Notes: generated from the letters alone by a model not told the origin. DNA of 64,000 bases from Notamacropus eugenii (GCF_028372415.1 NC_092875.1:352242225-352306224); one strand, 5' to 3'; positions 32,966 to 46,924 are shown, counted from the stretch's first letter. Numbers and translations: made by a program.

Positions 32966-34435
32966 ATCATTATTGTTATTAATTTTATTTTTCAATGCAT
33001 GTGATGACATTAAAAATGCTCTACGTTGAAAAGTACATACACTAGGAGACTGCCAGGGTGAGATGGTAGTTATTGGAAATATTTGTTATGTATCAAGGCA
33101 ATTTGGCAGATTTCTTCCCCACAGTTCCAAGGAAAATAGGTGATCCCTTAACTAACTGGGGCCCAAACCACACATAAAGTTGTACGTCAGTGCATGAAAG
33201 AAAAGTGTCTCATAGGAGATTTCTTTCAACAAAGACTCCCTGCTAGAAACAGAAGTCACCTGTGGGGCAAGGAGATCTCCCTTTCATTTCAGCACTCCTT
33301 AATAGTAGATTAGCTTTTGGAGACCAGCAAAAATTCTTCTCATTCAGGCATCAGGAGTATAAACTCATTAGGAACCACAGCTCTCTGTGAGCCAAGGCTG
33401 CTCTGAACAGCAGCACCATGTTGTTAAAACCTTGGCTGAGTTGTCAGCCCTTACAAGTGAGGCCAGACTGGCAGAGTGTTTGGCCATCATGCTCACTTTG
33501 ATCCTGGTGGGAGTTGAGAGTGACTGGCTAAAGGAGTAACTGTACATCTAGATGAAAGGCAAGGAAGTGAAAAATCCAAGAGAAAAAAAGCTTCGACAAT
33601 AAACACTGTGACTTTGCATCATGTCCTCTTGGGTTTCCTAGTCATTAATCTTACAAATATTTCACTTCCAGCTCCACTGGTATTTTGTCTGCTCTATGGT
33701 CAGTATAAACATGACATAATCTAGAGGGATGATCTTGAGGTTATAGGGCAATTGTCAAAAGATGTGAAGAGCCAGAGGAGCCAAGATTTTTTTTCCCCTT
33801 TATTTATTAAAGAGGGAGGAGATAAAAATAATAAATACCATACAAAATATTGAAGTATAACATTTCAAAGCTACACCTCAGCTTTATCCCAATTCTTGAT
33901 TAATGATTAATTATAAAATTAACATTTCTAATTCACTATAGCATGGATGAAGAAAAATTAATGCACTATACCATAGTGACTTTTTCTTACCTTTGTTACA
34001 TCCAGTTTTAGGCCAAGTTACATTAGGGTAAACCTCTATATACAAATCTTTTTGTATATCAAAGAGAAACCAAATAAGCTGGCTAAAAGAGTAAAAAAGT
34101 AAATCACCAATGCTCTGATTTGCTGATATTAGACAAAAGAGATGTGTGTTAAATCATGTTTCAGGTCAATCCATACATGACTTAGTAGAAAAGAATATCT
34201 CATGGATTACTCATGGGATCGTTGATATAGGGCAGTAAACCTCAGGGGTTCAGTAGTCTCCAGATGTTGGGGATCACATGCCCCTATCAATAAAGAAAAA
34301 ACTACTCCCTAAATGTGTATGTTATTTACAAATCATATATATGTATATGTACTATTATACTAATAATTATGCACATTATAAAATTTAAATTACAGATGTA
34401 AATAAAAATGAGATAATGATGAAATGATATTCACT
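32966..34435. other. Intron 3 stretch without confident repeats
   Basis: No exon, RNA or repeat family recognised. A T-rich run lies at about 33785-33810. Confidence 0.4.
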
Positions 34436-34439
34436 GTAA

Positions 34440-34815
34440 AGTCAATGTGGAGTTGCCAGAGTTTTTTGAGTAGGAAAGTGACCCCCAATTTAGGAAAATT
34501 ATGTTTGTAGCTGTGTGTCAAATGAATTAGAGAGGGGTAGAGATATAAGGGAAGCAAACCAGTTTGGAGGTTATTGCAGTCCTCTAGGCAAATGAAAATG
34601 AGAGCCTGAGCTGGGGAAAATGAGTAAACAGAAGGGGAATGTATGCAAAAGATGTGTCATAGGTAGAAAACGAAATTTGACAATTATTGACTAAGTAGGG
34701 TAAGGGTGGGTAAAGGACAGATTATGAACCTGAGTTATTGGAAGGATGGTTCCCTTGACAGAAATAGGGCAGTTTGGAAGAGTGATAGATTTCAAAGGGA
34801 AAGCTAATGTAATGA
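34440..34815 (-). mobile_element. L2 LINE fragment
   Basis: Reversed L2 blocks: gaagcaaaccagtttggagg, ttattgcagtcctctaggca, cagattatgaacctgagtta and gacagaaatagggcagtttg, in the usual order. Confidence 0.75.
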
Positions 34816-34827
34816 GATCTGAGATAC

Positions 34828-34893
34828 ATATATACATACATATACATATATGTGTGTATATATATGTGTGTGTATGTGTATGTATGTATACAT
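34828..34893. repeat. (TATACA)n/(TG)n microsatellite
   Basis: Alternating tacata, tgtgtg and tatgta units directly after the L2 fragment. Confidence 0.9.
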
Positions 34894-34980
34894 ATCACAA
34901 CCTATCCAGGACTGTTTTTCCTGTGTGACTCATTTTTTCTCACCACAAATGAAGCAAGGCAGTGGAACTCTTAATAATAG

Positions 34981-35130
34981 TTTTTTTTTTTTTTGAGGCA
35001 ATAAGGGTTAAGTGACTTGCCCAGGTTCACACAGTTAGTAAGTGTCTGAGACCAGTTTTGAAATCAAATTTTTCTGATTCCAGGGTTGACGCTCTAGTCA
35101 CTGTGCCATTTTGCTGCTCAATGGTCACTT
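34981..35130 (-). mobile_element. tRNA-derived SINE with poly(A) tail
   Basis: On + it opens with a T-run (34981-34994, the reversed poly(A)), then gaggcaataagggttaagtg, acttgcccaggttcacacag and a gtcactgtgccattttgctg head. A poly(A) ending points to L1-type mobilisation, unlike the MAR1-type copies. Confidence 0.85.
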
Positions 35131-35474
35131 TCCTGGAACACAGACCATGCCCCTCTATGTAGTTATGAAGGTCATGGGGAATGGACATGATGAGAGGGGA
35201 AAGGGATTTCCCAATGCTAAGATGTAGTGGTTAGATGATAATAGTCTGAAACACTTATGCCTAGGCATAGGTGAGGGGAAGAGAGGTGAGGGAGACAAAT
35301 TGGAACTTTCTCAGTGGATGGATAGGATAGAATGAATTATTGGGGGAAAAGAGTAGGTGAGTTGTATTGGACATACTCCCTATGATTAACTACTTCTCTA
35401 TTTGTTCCGAAATTGTTTTGTTCCTTTCAAACATGTTTTTCCATTTTTGGGGTATTTACAAGGTTGTTTACTTC

Positions 35475-35640
35475 TGAAAATGCTGCTGTAGTCCAACTCA
35501 CCCACTCGCACACAGATGAGGAAAATTATGCCTAGAAGGGTTTAGTGATTTGTTCAAGCCAACATAGTTAATAAGCAGAGATGGAATTTGAATCCAGTTC
35601 CTCTGAATCTAAATTCCTTACATTTTCCATAGTACATTCC
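35475..35640 (-). mobile_element. MIR-type SINE
   Basis: gtccaactcacccactcgca, cacagatgaggaaaattatg, gtgatttgttcaagccaaca and gaatttgaatccagttcctc read as reversed MIR. Confidence 0.65.
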
Positions 35641-35912
35641 ATTAATAATGGGATTTTAATATTTAATTAATAATTAATTTAATAATGATTTTAATAATTT
35701 GTCATAAATTTAATAATTAATAATGGAATATTTCATTTGTAAGCATAAATGCATAATGCACAAGAAATGTATTTTAATTAAATCTTATTCAGTCACCATT
35801 GAATTATTCAAAAGAGTGAAAAAGTGGAATAACTGCAATGCAAACCTCTTGATGGTTTCTAAGTATTTTCCGCTTTCTGGTTCTAGGAATTTTAATGCTT
35901 TAAGTTTTAAAC

Positions 35913-35914
<2 letters not shown>

Positions 35915-35943
<29 letters not shown>

Positions 35944-36065
35944 GTATATATGTATATGTGCATATATATGTACACATATATACACATATACATGACTTAT
36001 GACTTCATATATGTGTATATACATATATAGAAACATAATGTATATCTATCTATATAATATATATG
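35915..36065. repeat. (CA)n/(TATG)n compound microsatellite
   Basis: A CA run at 35917-35943, then alternating tatg, taca and tata units to about 36065. Confidence 0.95.
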
Positions 36066-36074
36066 TATATTATT

Positions 36075-37015
36075 GATGTCCTTTTTAAATACATTGTCTA
36101 GATTTTCCCCTTTATCTCTACAATATCCTCCCCCAAAAAGCCAGCCTTTTTAACAAAGAATTTTTTAAAAAGAGAATTAGAGAAAGAAGATTTTTAAAAA
36201 GCAGTATTGATAAACATAATGAAAATATCTGATAGCATATGCAGTGGACTTCCACCACCACTGCAAAAGAGTGGCCAGAGATGTTTTCTATCTCTTATTT
36301 CAGGCCAAATTTGTTCTTTATAATTTTTCATTAGACATTGTCCGTTGTTTCGTGGTTCCTGTCATTTACATCGTTGTAATCATTGTATTTGTTTCTCTGA
36401 CTTTGGAACTCAGTTCACATAGGTCTTTCTGTGCTTTTCTTGTATTCATTGTATTTATCACTTCATATAACACAGCATTCCATTCATTTAGCCATTCTCC
36501 AATCAATAGGAATTTTCTTTGTCTCCAACTCTTTGAATATTCCTATTTATACTGAGTCTTTTTTTTGGAGGAAGGGACCTCATGACGCCTTTGCGGTAGC
36601 TGCCTAGAAGTGGAGTCTCTGATTCAAAGGGGATAAACATTGTAGCCACTTTATTTACATAATTCCATTTTGCTTTCTAGATTAGTTATACCAATCCACA
36701 GCTACGTCAATAATATATTAGTGTGACTATCTTTTCGTAACTCTTCCAACATTGAGTAATCCCATCTTTTTGTCATATTTGCCCATTTGCTTGATATGAG
36801 GTCAAACCTTTGTTTCTTTTCTGATTCACATTTTTCCCTTATTAATGATTTGAAGCATTCTTCCATAGAGTTGCTATGTTTGCTAAAGTTGCTAAAGTTT
36901 GCAGTTCTTTTAATTTTGCTAGGCGTGGCGGGGGGGGGGGGTCCCATTTGATATTTTTTCAAATCTTTTTTTTTAAACCAGGAATGAAGTTTTACTGGGT
37001 TTTTCATATGCTGAT
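36075..37015 (-). mobile_element. L1 3' region fragment (older subfamily)
   Basis: Follows the same order as the younger copy at 42062-42964 but is more diverged: cacagcattccattcattta, ccattctccaatcaatagg, gtctccaactctttgaatat, attcaaaggggataaacatt and attagttataccaatccaca. Read on the - strand this is the 3' end of an L1. A 12-G run interrupts it at 36930-36941. Confidence 0.7.
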
Positions 37016-37139
37016 TTATTCAATTTAAGTAGGGGAAAGATGATAACAGTTGACAACATCATGCAGTACAGCAGCGAAACAAAGATCCCCCCTCTGTCTG
37101 TGACCTAGTGTTGACTTGTGCAGTAATTCACTGTGACTG

Positions 37140-37730
37140 AGAATTTAATGAAGTGTACCTGTAGGAATCAGAGAAAGGTTTAGTGCTACCAGAGATCTTA
37201 GAAATCATCCAGAGGCCTAGATCACAATGGCAGTAAATGAGAGAGCTGAGATTTGCACCCAGGTCTTCTAAATCATTATTTAACAAATTGTTAAATATAG
37301 GGTGGGAGAGAGAAAAGTCACAGTTGACACCTAGGCCTTGAACTGGATAAATAGTTGTGATTTTGACAGGAGTAGGGAAGCCATGACTGGAATGACAATG
37401 GTGAGGTGGTTCTGGGCTGGGCTGGGTTTGAAATGCATATGTGACATCCTCATCAGGAGAAAGTGACAAAAGAGAATTAAAATGTATGGGCCATATATAG
37501 ATTTGGGGCCTCAGTTTGGACAGGCTAGTTGGAAGTTGTAAACATGGATGACATCAGCAAGAGAAATATTATATAGAGAGAAGAAGGCTGAGGAAAGAGT
37601 CTAGGCATACCTTGTATGGTATATTTGAATGTTATACGTAGAGATATAAAGACTTCATCAAGTAAAGATCATCTTAACAATGAAATTCATCTTTGAAAGG
37701 TTAAAAAATAGTGGAATATAACAAATATTC
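37140..37730 (-). mobile_element. L2 LINE fragment
   Basis: Reversed L2 phrases: gaaaagtcacagttgacacc, taggccttgaactggataaa, gattttgacaggagtaggga, agtttggacaggctagttgg, gatgacatcagcaagagaaa and agagtctaggcatacc. The 113-codon - strand frame at 37469-37128 is a relic of it. Confidence 0.65.
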
Positions 37731-37734
37731 AACT

Positions 37735-37965
37735 AGGTGGTATGGAAGATAGAGTGTGGGGCTTGGAGTCAGGAACACATCTTCCTGAGTTCAAATCTGG
37801 TTTTAAACACCTACTACATGTGTGACCCTGGGCAGGTCACTTAACCCTGTTTGCTTGTTTCCTCATCTGTAAAATGAGCTGGAGAAGAAAAAGGACAAAC
37901 CACTTCAGTGTCTTTGTCAAGGAACTGGGTCACAAAGAGTAGGACATGAAGGAAATAACTCAAAA
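37735..37965 (+). mobile_element. MAR1-type SINE
   Basis: gtatggaagatagagtgtgg, cttcctgagttcaaatctgg, gtgtgaccctgggcaggtca, cctcatctgtaaaatgagct, gaactgggtcacaaagagta, ending in decayed aataactcaaaacaaa. Confidence 0.9.
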
Positions 37966-38289
37966 CAAATATGAGTAAATGTGTAAAATTCCTTTAGAAC
38001 ATGGGTTATTTTCATTTTTGTCATTGTATCCTCAGAGCTCAGCACAGTGGCATATAGTTGCTTTTCATAAATGTTTGTTAAATTGAATTGAGGGTTGATA
38101 ATGGCACAATTTAAAATGTAACAGTACATTTAAAGGATTTGTGATTTGAGTTTGAGTACATCCTTCACTGATGGGAATCCATGATCTATTCATATCTTAG
38201 TGAATAGTATTTATGTGCTGTTGTCACCAAAAATCACTGCGTAGCAGCCAAAATTGTGAAGATGAGTCACTTTGAATTTGTGAAGTCTG

Positions 38290-38820
38290 ATCTTTAGCTG
38301 TCTCTAGTTGTCAATTAAAGCCCCCTGCTATCTTTCCAATTTTCTTAAAACTTATAACTCTCCACATATTTTTCAATTCACTGACACCAACCTCCCTGCT
38401 ATTCCTCAAACACGATACTCCCTCTCCTCCTTACTCGTAAGTATTTTTCTGACTGTCCCTCATGCCCAGAATTAGCTCCCTTCTCATTTGGACCTCCTGG
38501 CTTCCTTTAAGTACTAAGTAAAATCCCACCTTCCATAGGAAGCCTTTCCTGATACCCAGTCCCCATAAAAATTAGTCTTCCCTCTCTTAATTGTCTCCAA
38601 TTTATCCTGTATATATAGTTTGCATTACTTAGATTTTCTTGTTGTTGTTTTGCTTTTTGTTAGGTTTGGGTTTTTTGCATATTGTCCCCTGCATTTGACT
38701 ATGATCTCCTTGAGAGCAGAGACTTTTAACTTTCTTTGCATCCCCAGTGCTTAACACAGTACCAGACACATAGAGCTCTAATTAAGGCTTGTTAACTGAT
38801 GCCTGAATAATAATCATAAA
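38290..38820 (+). mobile_element. L2 LINE 3' fragment
   Basis: In sense order: aaagccccctgctatctttc, atgcccagaattagctccct, ttccataggaagcctttcct, gatctccttgagagcagaga, gcatccccagtgcttaacac, agtaccagacacataga and a cctgaat-type end. Confidence 0.85.
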
Positions 38821-39221
38821 TAATAAGGACAAATTCTGCATTGTTTTATTCTTGTAAATATTAATTTACATATACAAGGTATCACAAAGTTCCTAGGGCA
38901 GTTTGAAGCTTTAATAAAGAGCTCAAAATATTATTTTTATTTTAAATATTATCTTAAAAGATTTTTAAGCTATCAAAACCTAAAACTGAACTAAGACATT
39001 GGCTAAACAATAGATCATTCCCTACCCTATTCAACTGACCATTTGATCAACGTTTGTTGAATTAAATTGAATTCTCTTGCACAACTTTTTATTATATTTT
39101 TTCATTTAGCAAAAAAGCTACTCTCTTTCTCTCATTCCTACTCACATTGTGAATTAAAGAAAAATAGAACCCCTGTTACAAATGTGTATACTCAAGAAAA
39201 ACAAATATCTGCACTGGACAT

Positions 39222-39250
39222 ATCAATATATCTATATCTATATATCTATA

Positions 39251-39292
<42 letters not shown>
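39222..39292. repeat. (TATC)n/(TA)n microsatellite
   Basis: tatcta units, then about 18 uninterrupted TA units. Confidence 0.97.
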
Positions 39293-39294
<2 letters not shown>

Positions 39295-39424
39295 TCATTC
39301 TGCTCTCTGCGTTCTTCATCTTTCTATCAAGAAATGCGGTAATACGTTTTGCTGTAAGTCCTCTGGAGTCCTCCTTGTTCATTACACTGATCAGAATTCC
39401 TAATTCTTTGAAAGTTGTCTGTAT

Positions 39425-39655
39425 TTAACATATTGTTATCACTGTAAAATATTCTCCCAGTTCTGATGACTGCACACAGCATCAGTTTGATATGTTTTCC
39501 TACATTTGTCTCAAGTCATCCCCTTCATCATTTCCATCAGCCCAATAGTATTCTATTACATTAATATACCATAACTTGTTCATCTGTTTCCTTATTTATT
39601 GGTGACCTTTTAGATTCCCATTCTTTGCCATTTCAAAAGGAGATATAAATCTTTT
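39425..39655 (-). mobile_element. L1 3' region fragment
   Basis: agcatcagtttgatatgttt, agtattctattacattaata, ccataacttgttcatctgtt and cattctttgccatttcaaaa match, in order, the L1 3' end at 42480-42660. It directly precedes the HAL1-like element. Confidence 0.7.
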
Positions 39656-39659
39656 ATGT

Positions 39660-41990
39660 CTTTGGTTGGTTTTGCTTAGTACCAATCCCTCCTTTACACT
39701 ACCCTCTTTCTAAATAGCTTCTCTCTCCTATTTCTCTAGTGAGTGAAATGTATTTCTGAATACAATTATATGTGTGTATAGGTTCACATATTCTTCCCTT
39801 TTTTGAGGAATAATAGTTCAGATGAAAGTAAGGTTCAAGTGTCAACTTCTCCCTCCTACTTCCTCCTCCTTGATTGTATAGTGATCTAATTGCACACACT
39901 GAATATTTGAGATAATTTCCCCTAATATTCCTTTCCCATCCCACCATGTACTCTCCCTGTATTCTCTTTCCATCCTTTTCTTAAGATCATCAAGACATAA
40001 CTTAACCACCCACTGTTCTTATCTAATTAGATACCCTCTATGACTCTTGGTGATGATAGGGTTCAGAGGGGACACATCCATCATCTCCTTATATTTGAAT
40101 ATAAGGATTTTATCTTTGTTTAGTTCCTTATAATTTTTATTGCTGTTTACCTTTTATATTTCTCTTAGCTTCTATGTTTGAAATTCAAAACTCCTATGTT
40201 TCTCTGTTCTTTTCATTAGAGATGCCTGAAAGATCTCTATTTCATTAAAATATCTTTTATTTTTCTTCTGTAGGTTCATATTGAGTTTTGCTAGATAAGT
40301 TATCATTAATTATAGCCCTATATCTTTGTGTCTTCTAAAATATTGTATTCCAAGCTATCCCCTCTTTTATAATGGTGGCTGCTAAATCATGATTCTGACT
40401 ATGGCTCCTTGGTACTTGAGTTATTTCTTTCTGGATGCTTGTAATATTGTTTTTTTTCTTTGACCTGGAAGTTCTGTTTATGACAATAATGTTCCTAGGA
40501 ATTTCATTCTGGGTTTCTTTTAGGAGATCACTGATATATCTTTTTTTTTATTTCTACTTTTCTGTATAGTTCTAAGAGATTTAGGCAGTTTGCTTTTAAG
40601 ACTTCTCAAAAAATGATGTCTAGGTTCTTTTTAAGGTCATTATATTCAGGGACTCCAGTGATTCTTAATTTTTTTCTACTGAATCTGTTTCCTAATTCAG
40701 TTGTTTTTTTGTTACGATATATGTTTTATTTCTATTTTTTTCAGACTTTCACATTTGATTTAAAATTTCTTGTTGTCTCATGGAATCATTGCCTACTATT
40801 TGACCCATTCTAATTTTCAGGTAGTTTATTGCTTGGGAAGGTTTTGTGCCTGTTGTACCAAGGTGCTAATTGTATCATTTATTTATTCCACAACTCTCAT
40901 TTGTTTTCAGGTTTTTTCATCTACAATCTCATTTCATTTACAGAACAGTTTGAACTCTTAAAAAATCCCTCTTCATTTTTTTCTAGGATTTCTAGTGTTA
41001 AGTCTATGCCAAAGATATGTTTTTTCTTTGAAGCCTTGCTTATAAATATTTTGGAGTTATTCCCTTCTTCCTTTTGAATGTTTTGATTTTTTTTTTCCTT
41101 TTTGCTCATTCTTCTAGTTTATTTCCTGACTTCCAACTTGAATTTATGACCAGGGTCTTTGCACTTCTGGATAGAAGGTCTAAACTGATCCTGCTGCTGA
41201 TTTCCTGGTTGTTGTTTCATTCTAACATCTTAGGAAGAGCTCAGGCTGGGAATTTGAAAGCCTTTGATGTTCTCTGAGTGGTCTAATCCTGGGTACAAAA
41301 TGATTGTTGCCAACGCTGTAAGTTACTGATGTGAGGTAGGGTCTGAGCAATAGTAGTCTAGTATTGGACTCAGCCCCTGTCAGTCTGCTGAGAAATTTTG
41401 CCAGTTCAGAGTGACAGAACTGTGGGTTGAGATTCCTGTCCTAGTTATTCCTCTACAGTCTTCAGATTGGGCAAGAAGCAAGAACTGAAACCTTCCTCTT
41501 CTCCTGGGGTCTGAGTCACACTGTTGCTGTTTGCTTGTGAACTTGCTCCTCTCTCCATGCATCAGCTAGAGGTTGTGGCAGCTCCTTACCCTGGAATACC
41601 TCCCCTGGGCATGTCACCTCCTTAGTCTGCTCTGGATCACTGACTGAGAACTAGGTAGTGGGAGACAAAGATGCCAGATGGTACCCATTCATATGCTGTT
41701 GCCATAGTAAGGATCTGGTACCTCTTCTTATCCTGGTGCACAATTTATCCCTGGGTATTAGAGTGCTCTGCAAAGCTACTTCTGAATAGGCTTCATCCCC
41801 AGTCTGTAGACCTCTCTATCTCCCTATGTTGATCTTGGCTGGAAAAATTACTGTCACTCTTTTTTTTTAATTTTCCCATTGGGATTTAGTCAGTTGCTGT
41901 TAATAGATTTGTATTAGAGTAGTTTGGACAGAGGCAGGATGGCGGAAATCTTGCTTCTTGCTACTCTACCATTTTGGCTCTACCACTTCT
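39660..41990 (-). mobile_element. HAL1-like half-L1 element, decayed
   Basis: The 5' end is near 41990 on the - strand (gagccaaaatggtagagtag). A decayed ORF1 lies at about 41100-40160: the stretch around 40500-40320 still reads PEMKFLGTL, ILQASRKK*LKYQGAIVRI and GIQYFRRHKDI, matching the intact ORF1 at 10000-11085. It is followed by a C/T-rich 3' region. No ORF2 is present. Stops and frameshifts are numerous. Confidence 0.75.
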
Positions 41991-42061
41991 TGTGTAATTT
42001 TGAGAATCATGTAAAACATGTTATCAAGTGGTTGTTGACACTATAACTACATAATCACATC

Positions 42062-42964
42062 TTTTTTTATTTTTTAAATATTTAATTTTCATTTTCAACA
42101 TTCACTTCCAAAATTTTTAAATTGTTCCCCTCCCTCACCCCTTTCTCTCCAAGATGGCATCCATTCTGATATGGGTTCTACTCATGCATTCCTATTAAAT
42201 ACATTTTTACATTAGTTATGTTGCATAGAAGAACTATAAAGAAAGGGAGAAACCATGAGAAAAACAAAACTAAACAGAACAAAAGAGTTTGCTTCATTCT
42301 GCTTTCTGACTCCATACTTCTTTCTCTGGATGTGGATGGCATTTTGCGTCATGAGTCCTTTGGAAAAGCTTTAGGTTCTTGCATTGCTGAGAAGGGCTAA
42401 GTCTATCAAAATCAGTCCTTGCACAATGTGCCCGTTACTGTCCATAATGTTGTCTTGGCTCTACTCACTTCACTCAGCATCAGTTCATATTAGTCTTCCC
42501 AGGTTTTGCTGAAGTCTGCCTGTTTGTCATTTCTTATAGCACAATAGTATTCCATTACATTCATATACCACAACTTGTTCAGGCATTCCCCAATTGATGG
42601 GCATCCCCTTGATTTCCAGTTCTTGGCTACCACAAAAAGAGCTGCTATAAATATTTTTGTACATGTGGGTCATTTTCCCATTTCTATGATCTCTTTGGGA
42701 TATTGCTGGGTCAAAGAGTATGCACATTTTTATAGCCCTTTGGGCGTAGTTCCAAATTGCTCTCCAGAATGGTTGAATGAGCTCTCAGCTCTACCAACAA
42801 TGAATTAGTGTTCCCATTTTCCCACATCTTCTCCAACATTTATCATTTTCCTGTTTTGTCACATTAGCTAATCTGATAGGTGTGATGTAGTACCTCAGAT
42901 TGTTTTGATTTGCATCTCTCTAATCAATAATGATATAGAGCTTTTTTCATATCTATAAATAGTT
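42062..42964 (-). mobile_element. 5'-truncated L1 with target-site duplication
   Basis: A poly(A) tail appears as T-rich sequence from 42062, then the L1 3' region (agcacaatagtattccatta, ccccaattgatgggcatccc, gagctgctataaatattttt, cattagctaatctgataggt). Flanking repeats are cataatcacatctttt (42050-42065) and cataatcacacctttt (42965-42980). The roughly 900-bp length with no ORFs shows 5' truncation at insertion. Confidence 0.92.
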
Positions 42965-43264
42965 CATAATCACACCTTTTGTAACAGATTATCCTGCTCA
43001 AAATATAAAGAATAGTGGCAATTCATTATAAGTGATCACATTGCTATAAGATCACACAAGGGCTGGGGAAAATAATATTGTTTAATATTATAGGACAGTA
43101 TTGATTATCTCCAAGTCTTTTTCTATGCCTCATCATAGTATGCAGGTGACCCTAAGTTTTAGAAAGCTATTCCAAGGAAAGCAAGTTCTGGCAAGGCTCA
43201 CCAATGGAAAGACTATGGGTATGGGCCTAGCCATAGATTGTGTGTTACTTGAGAACTATCCTTG

Positions 43265-43435
43265 CTAACTTCAAAGAATCTTCTAATAGGATCATAGAAC
43301 TCATAGGACCCAAAGATCATATATTTCAGTTACAATAGTTCTCAAAGATCATGTAGTTCAGCCTTCTCATTTTATAAATTAGGAAACAGAGGTTCAGAGA
43401 AGTAAATAACAACTGATCACCCAGGTAGCACGGCT
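43265..43435 (-). mobile_element. MIR-type SINE fragment
   Basis: gatcatgtagttcagccttc, tcattttataaattaggaaa and cagaggttcagagaagtaaa, then a gatcacccaggtagcacggc head; reversed MIR. Confidence 0.65.
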
Positions 43436-43439
43436 GGGA

Positions 43440-43555
43440 TCAACTGATGGTCAAGAATTTATGAAGTCCTTACTATATACCAGGCTTTGTGTTGGGGATA
43501 AGCAGATAAAAACAAAATAGTCCCTGACTCCAAGGAGTTTACATTCTTTGGTTGG
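43440..43555 (-). mobile_element. L2 3' terminus
   Basis: tttatgaagtccttactata, taccaggctttgtgttgggg and agtccctgactccaaggagt, a reversed L2 end. Confidence 0.8.
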
Positions 43556-44763
43556 GGCGGGGATTGCGAACAATATGTACAACTACCCTCCTTTCACACT
43601 TTAATGGAGATCCTCAACTGAAGAGCCTTAGGAATAGCAATGTACCCCAGACCACAGTCCCACCTCTAGCCCTAAGGTGATTGCTGAGGAGTGCAATCTC
43701 TGTAGAGAAGGTGTCCATCTTTTCTGATGAAAACCAACATCCATTGCCAACCAAATATCACCAACTATAGTTAATTCCAAGAGTCCAGGAATTGGCAGCA
43801 CCTCCCAGACCACCAGTACTACGTTCATCCTAGCCCTCTCAAACATCATCCTGGGTTTCTTTTTTTTCCACCAGTGTGAAAAAGTGAACTGATAATTACT
43901 TTCTATATGTGCTAAATCCTCAGCTCCTGAAGTCCCAAAAAGAAAAGTTCTGACCACCAAAATCCTTGGTACTGTCAAATGCTTTGGGTCAGAAATAAGT
44001 TATTCTATCAATGGAAATTAAATAGATGAAGAGGTATTACCATCTGCTTTGTCTTTGCACTCTAGGGACCTGGGGAGCCTACTATCTAATGTGCAGTTGA
44101 AGCCTTCTATGTGTGTTTTCTCTCCCAATGGAATGTGAACTATTGAAAACAGGGGCTATCGTTTTCTCAGGTCTAGCATGTCCCAAAGCTTACCTAGTAA
44201 GGCAAGGAGAAGTTGTAGGCTTTAATGATAGATGTATTAGCCACACTTATAACCAAGATCCATGAAGTATTGAAATTTGTTGTATTTTCCTTCTTAAATC
44301 TTCTTCCAATCCCTATTATAATATGTCAATGAACCTGGGCTCTCAAATGCTATACCAAGGCCTCCCAAGCTGGAAAGACCTATTATATGGTGGTTTATTT
44401 TGTGAGGAATTTCTAGCTAGGTAAAGACAGGCTCATCACCAGAATACTTGCCACCAAGTAATGTCTTGTCTAGGTACAGCAACTCATCAAACCACCTATT
44501 AAGGCATAGAATATCATAATTTGAATCAATTTTGATTCTCTATAAAATTAAATTAACTACTGACACATCAGTACACAATTTGATAATTCCATAGATTTCA
44601 TTATCTGGTATTCTGATGACACAGAGTATAACCCATTCCCACTTCTCATTCTCTCTGCTGTAACTTGTGGAAATATCCTCCTATGTATTCTCTAAATGAC
44701 ATTCACTGGACATATTGGGGCCTTCCTCTAGATCTTCTGATATTGTATTGGTACCACTGGAGT
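43556..44763. other. Intron 3 stretch, unassigned
   Basis: No exon or confident repeat. A 116-codon frame on the - strand (43978-43628) lacks motifs and is not called. Confidence 0.4.
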
Positions 44764-44771
44764 ACATAGAC

Positions 44772-44953
44772 CAGGGGTGAGGAACATTTGACCCTAAGGG
44801 TCCTCAAGTGCAGCCCTTTGACTGAATCCAACTTCACACAACAAATCCCCTTAATAAAGGATTTGTCCATAAAACTTAGACTCAGCCAAAAGGCCACACC
44901 CAGGGGCCTAGAAAGCCACATGTGGCCTCAAGGCTACAGGTTCCCCACCCCTG
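44772..44953. mobile_element. hAT-type MITE with 8-bp target duplication
   Basis: 182 bp with inverted ends: left caggggtgaggaac, right gttccccacccctg (13 of 14 match). The interior is nearly palindromic around an aaatccccttaataaaggat centre. The 8-bp direct repeat acatagac flanks it (44764-44771 and 44954-44961), the size made by hAT transposases. It has no coding capacity. Confidence 0.93.
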
Positions 44954-45044
44954 ACATAGACTGTCCACAAAGTGTTTGAGAAGGACCTCCATAGCTTAAA
45001 ATTTATTTCAAAAAACCTTTATTGAAAGAGTTAATATGAGAAGT

Positions 45045-45125
45045 AGAACCAAGGTGGTGGGGTAGCAGGAGTAGCTGAGCTCTACCACACTCTACCCCAA
45101 TTACTCTAAACAGATCTAGAATTAT
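45045..45125 (+). mobile_element. L1-family 5' end fragment
   Basis: gaaccaaggtggtggggtag then tctaaacagatctagaatta resembles the first 80 bp of marsupial L1/HAL1 5' untranslated regions, on the + strand. Related 5'-region sequence may resume at 45400-46015. Confidence 0.5.
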
Positions 45126-45127
45126 TG

Positions 45128-45395
45128 TTTTAGATAACTAATATTTAGATAACACTTACTATGTGCCAGGCATTGTGCTAAGTTCTTTATAATTGTTATC
45201 TCATTTCATCTTCACAATAACCCCAGAAGGTAGATACTATTATTATCCCCATTTTACAGATGAGGAAATTGAGGCAAACAGAATTAGCTGTGGTAGTTGC
45301 CCAGCATCACACAGCCAGAAACCATCTGACCCATATTTGAACTCATATCTTCCTGATTCCAGGCTCAACACTCCATCTACTGTGCCATTAACAGT
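45128..45395 (-). mobile_element. MIR/THER-type SINE
   Basis: A well-preserved reversed MIR: cttactatgtgccaggcatt, ccattttacagatgaggaaa, ttgcccagcatcacacagcc, ttgaactcatatcttcctga and a ccatctactgtgcca head. Confidence 0.92.
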
Positions 45396-45610
45396 CTCCC
45401 AAAATGAGCCATATCAAATCTTGATAAGTAAATCTAAGAAATCACAATGAGCCATCTTTCTAGGAAAGACAAATAGGAAGACAAATAATACTGAGGACAT
45501 GGTCTGACCTCTGCTTGGTCATGCAGAACACTCTAGAAGAGGGAGGAACTTGCAGCAAGGCAAGAAGAGCTAGCTCCCAGAGCAATCATAGAGGATCCTA
45601 AAGTTTTTCA

Positions 45611-46880
<1,270 letters not shown>

Positions 46881-46924
46881 GTTTTGCAGAGGGTTTTTTT
46901 TGGTGACACTCTGAATTCCTTCTA

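Noticed and set aside
37128..37469. 113-codon - strand frame
   Set aside because: Falls in an L2 fragment; no independent support.
43628..43978. 116-codon - strand frame
   Set aside because: No motif, no splice context and no conservation evidence available.
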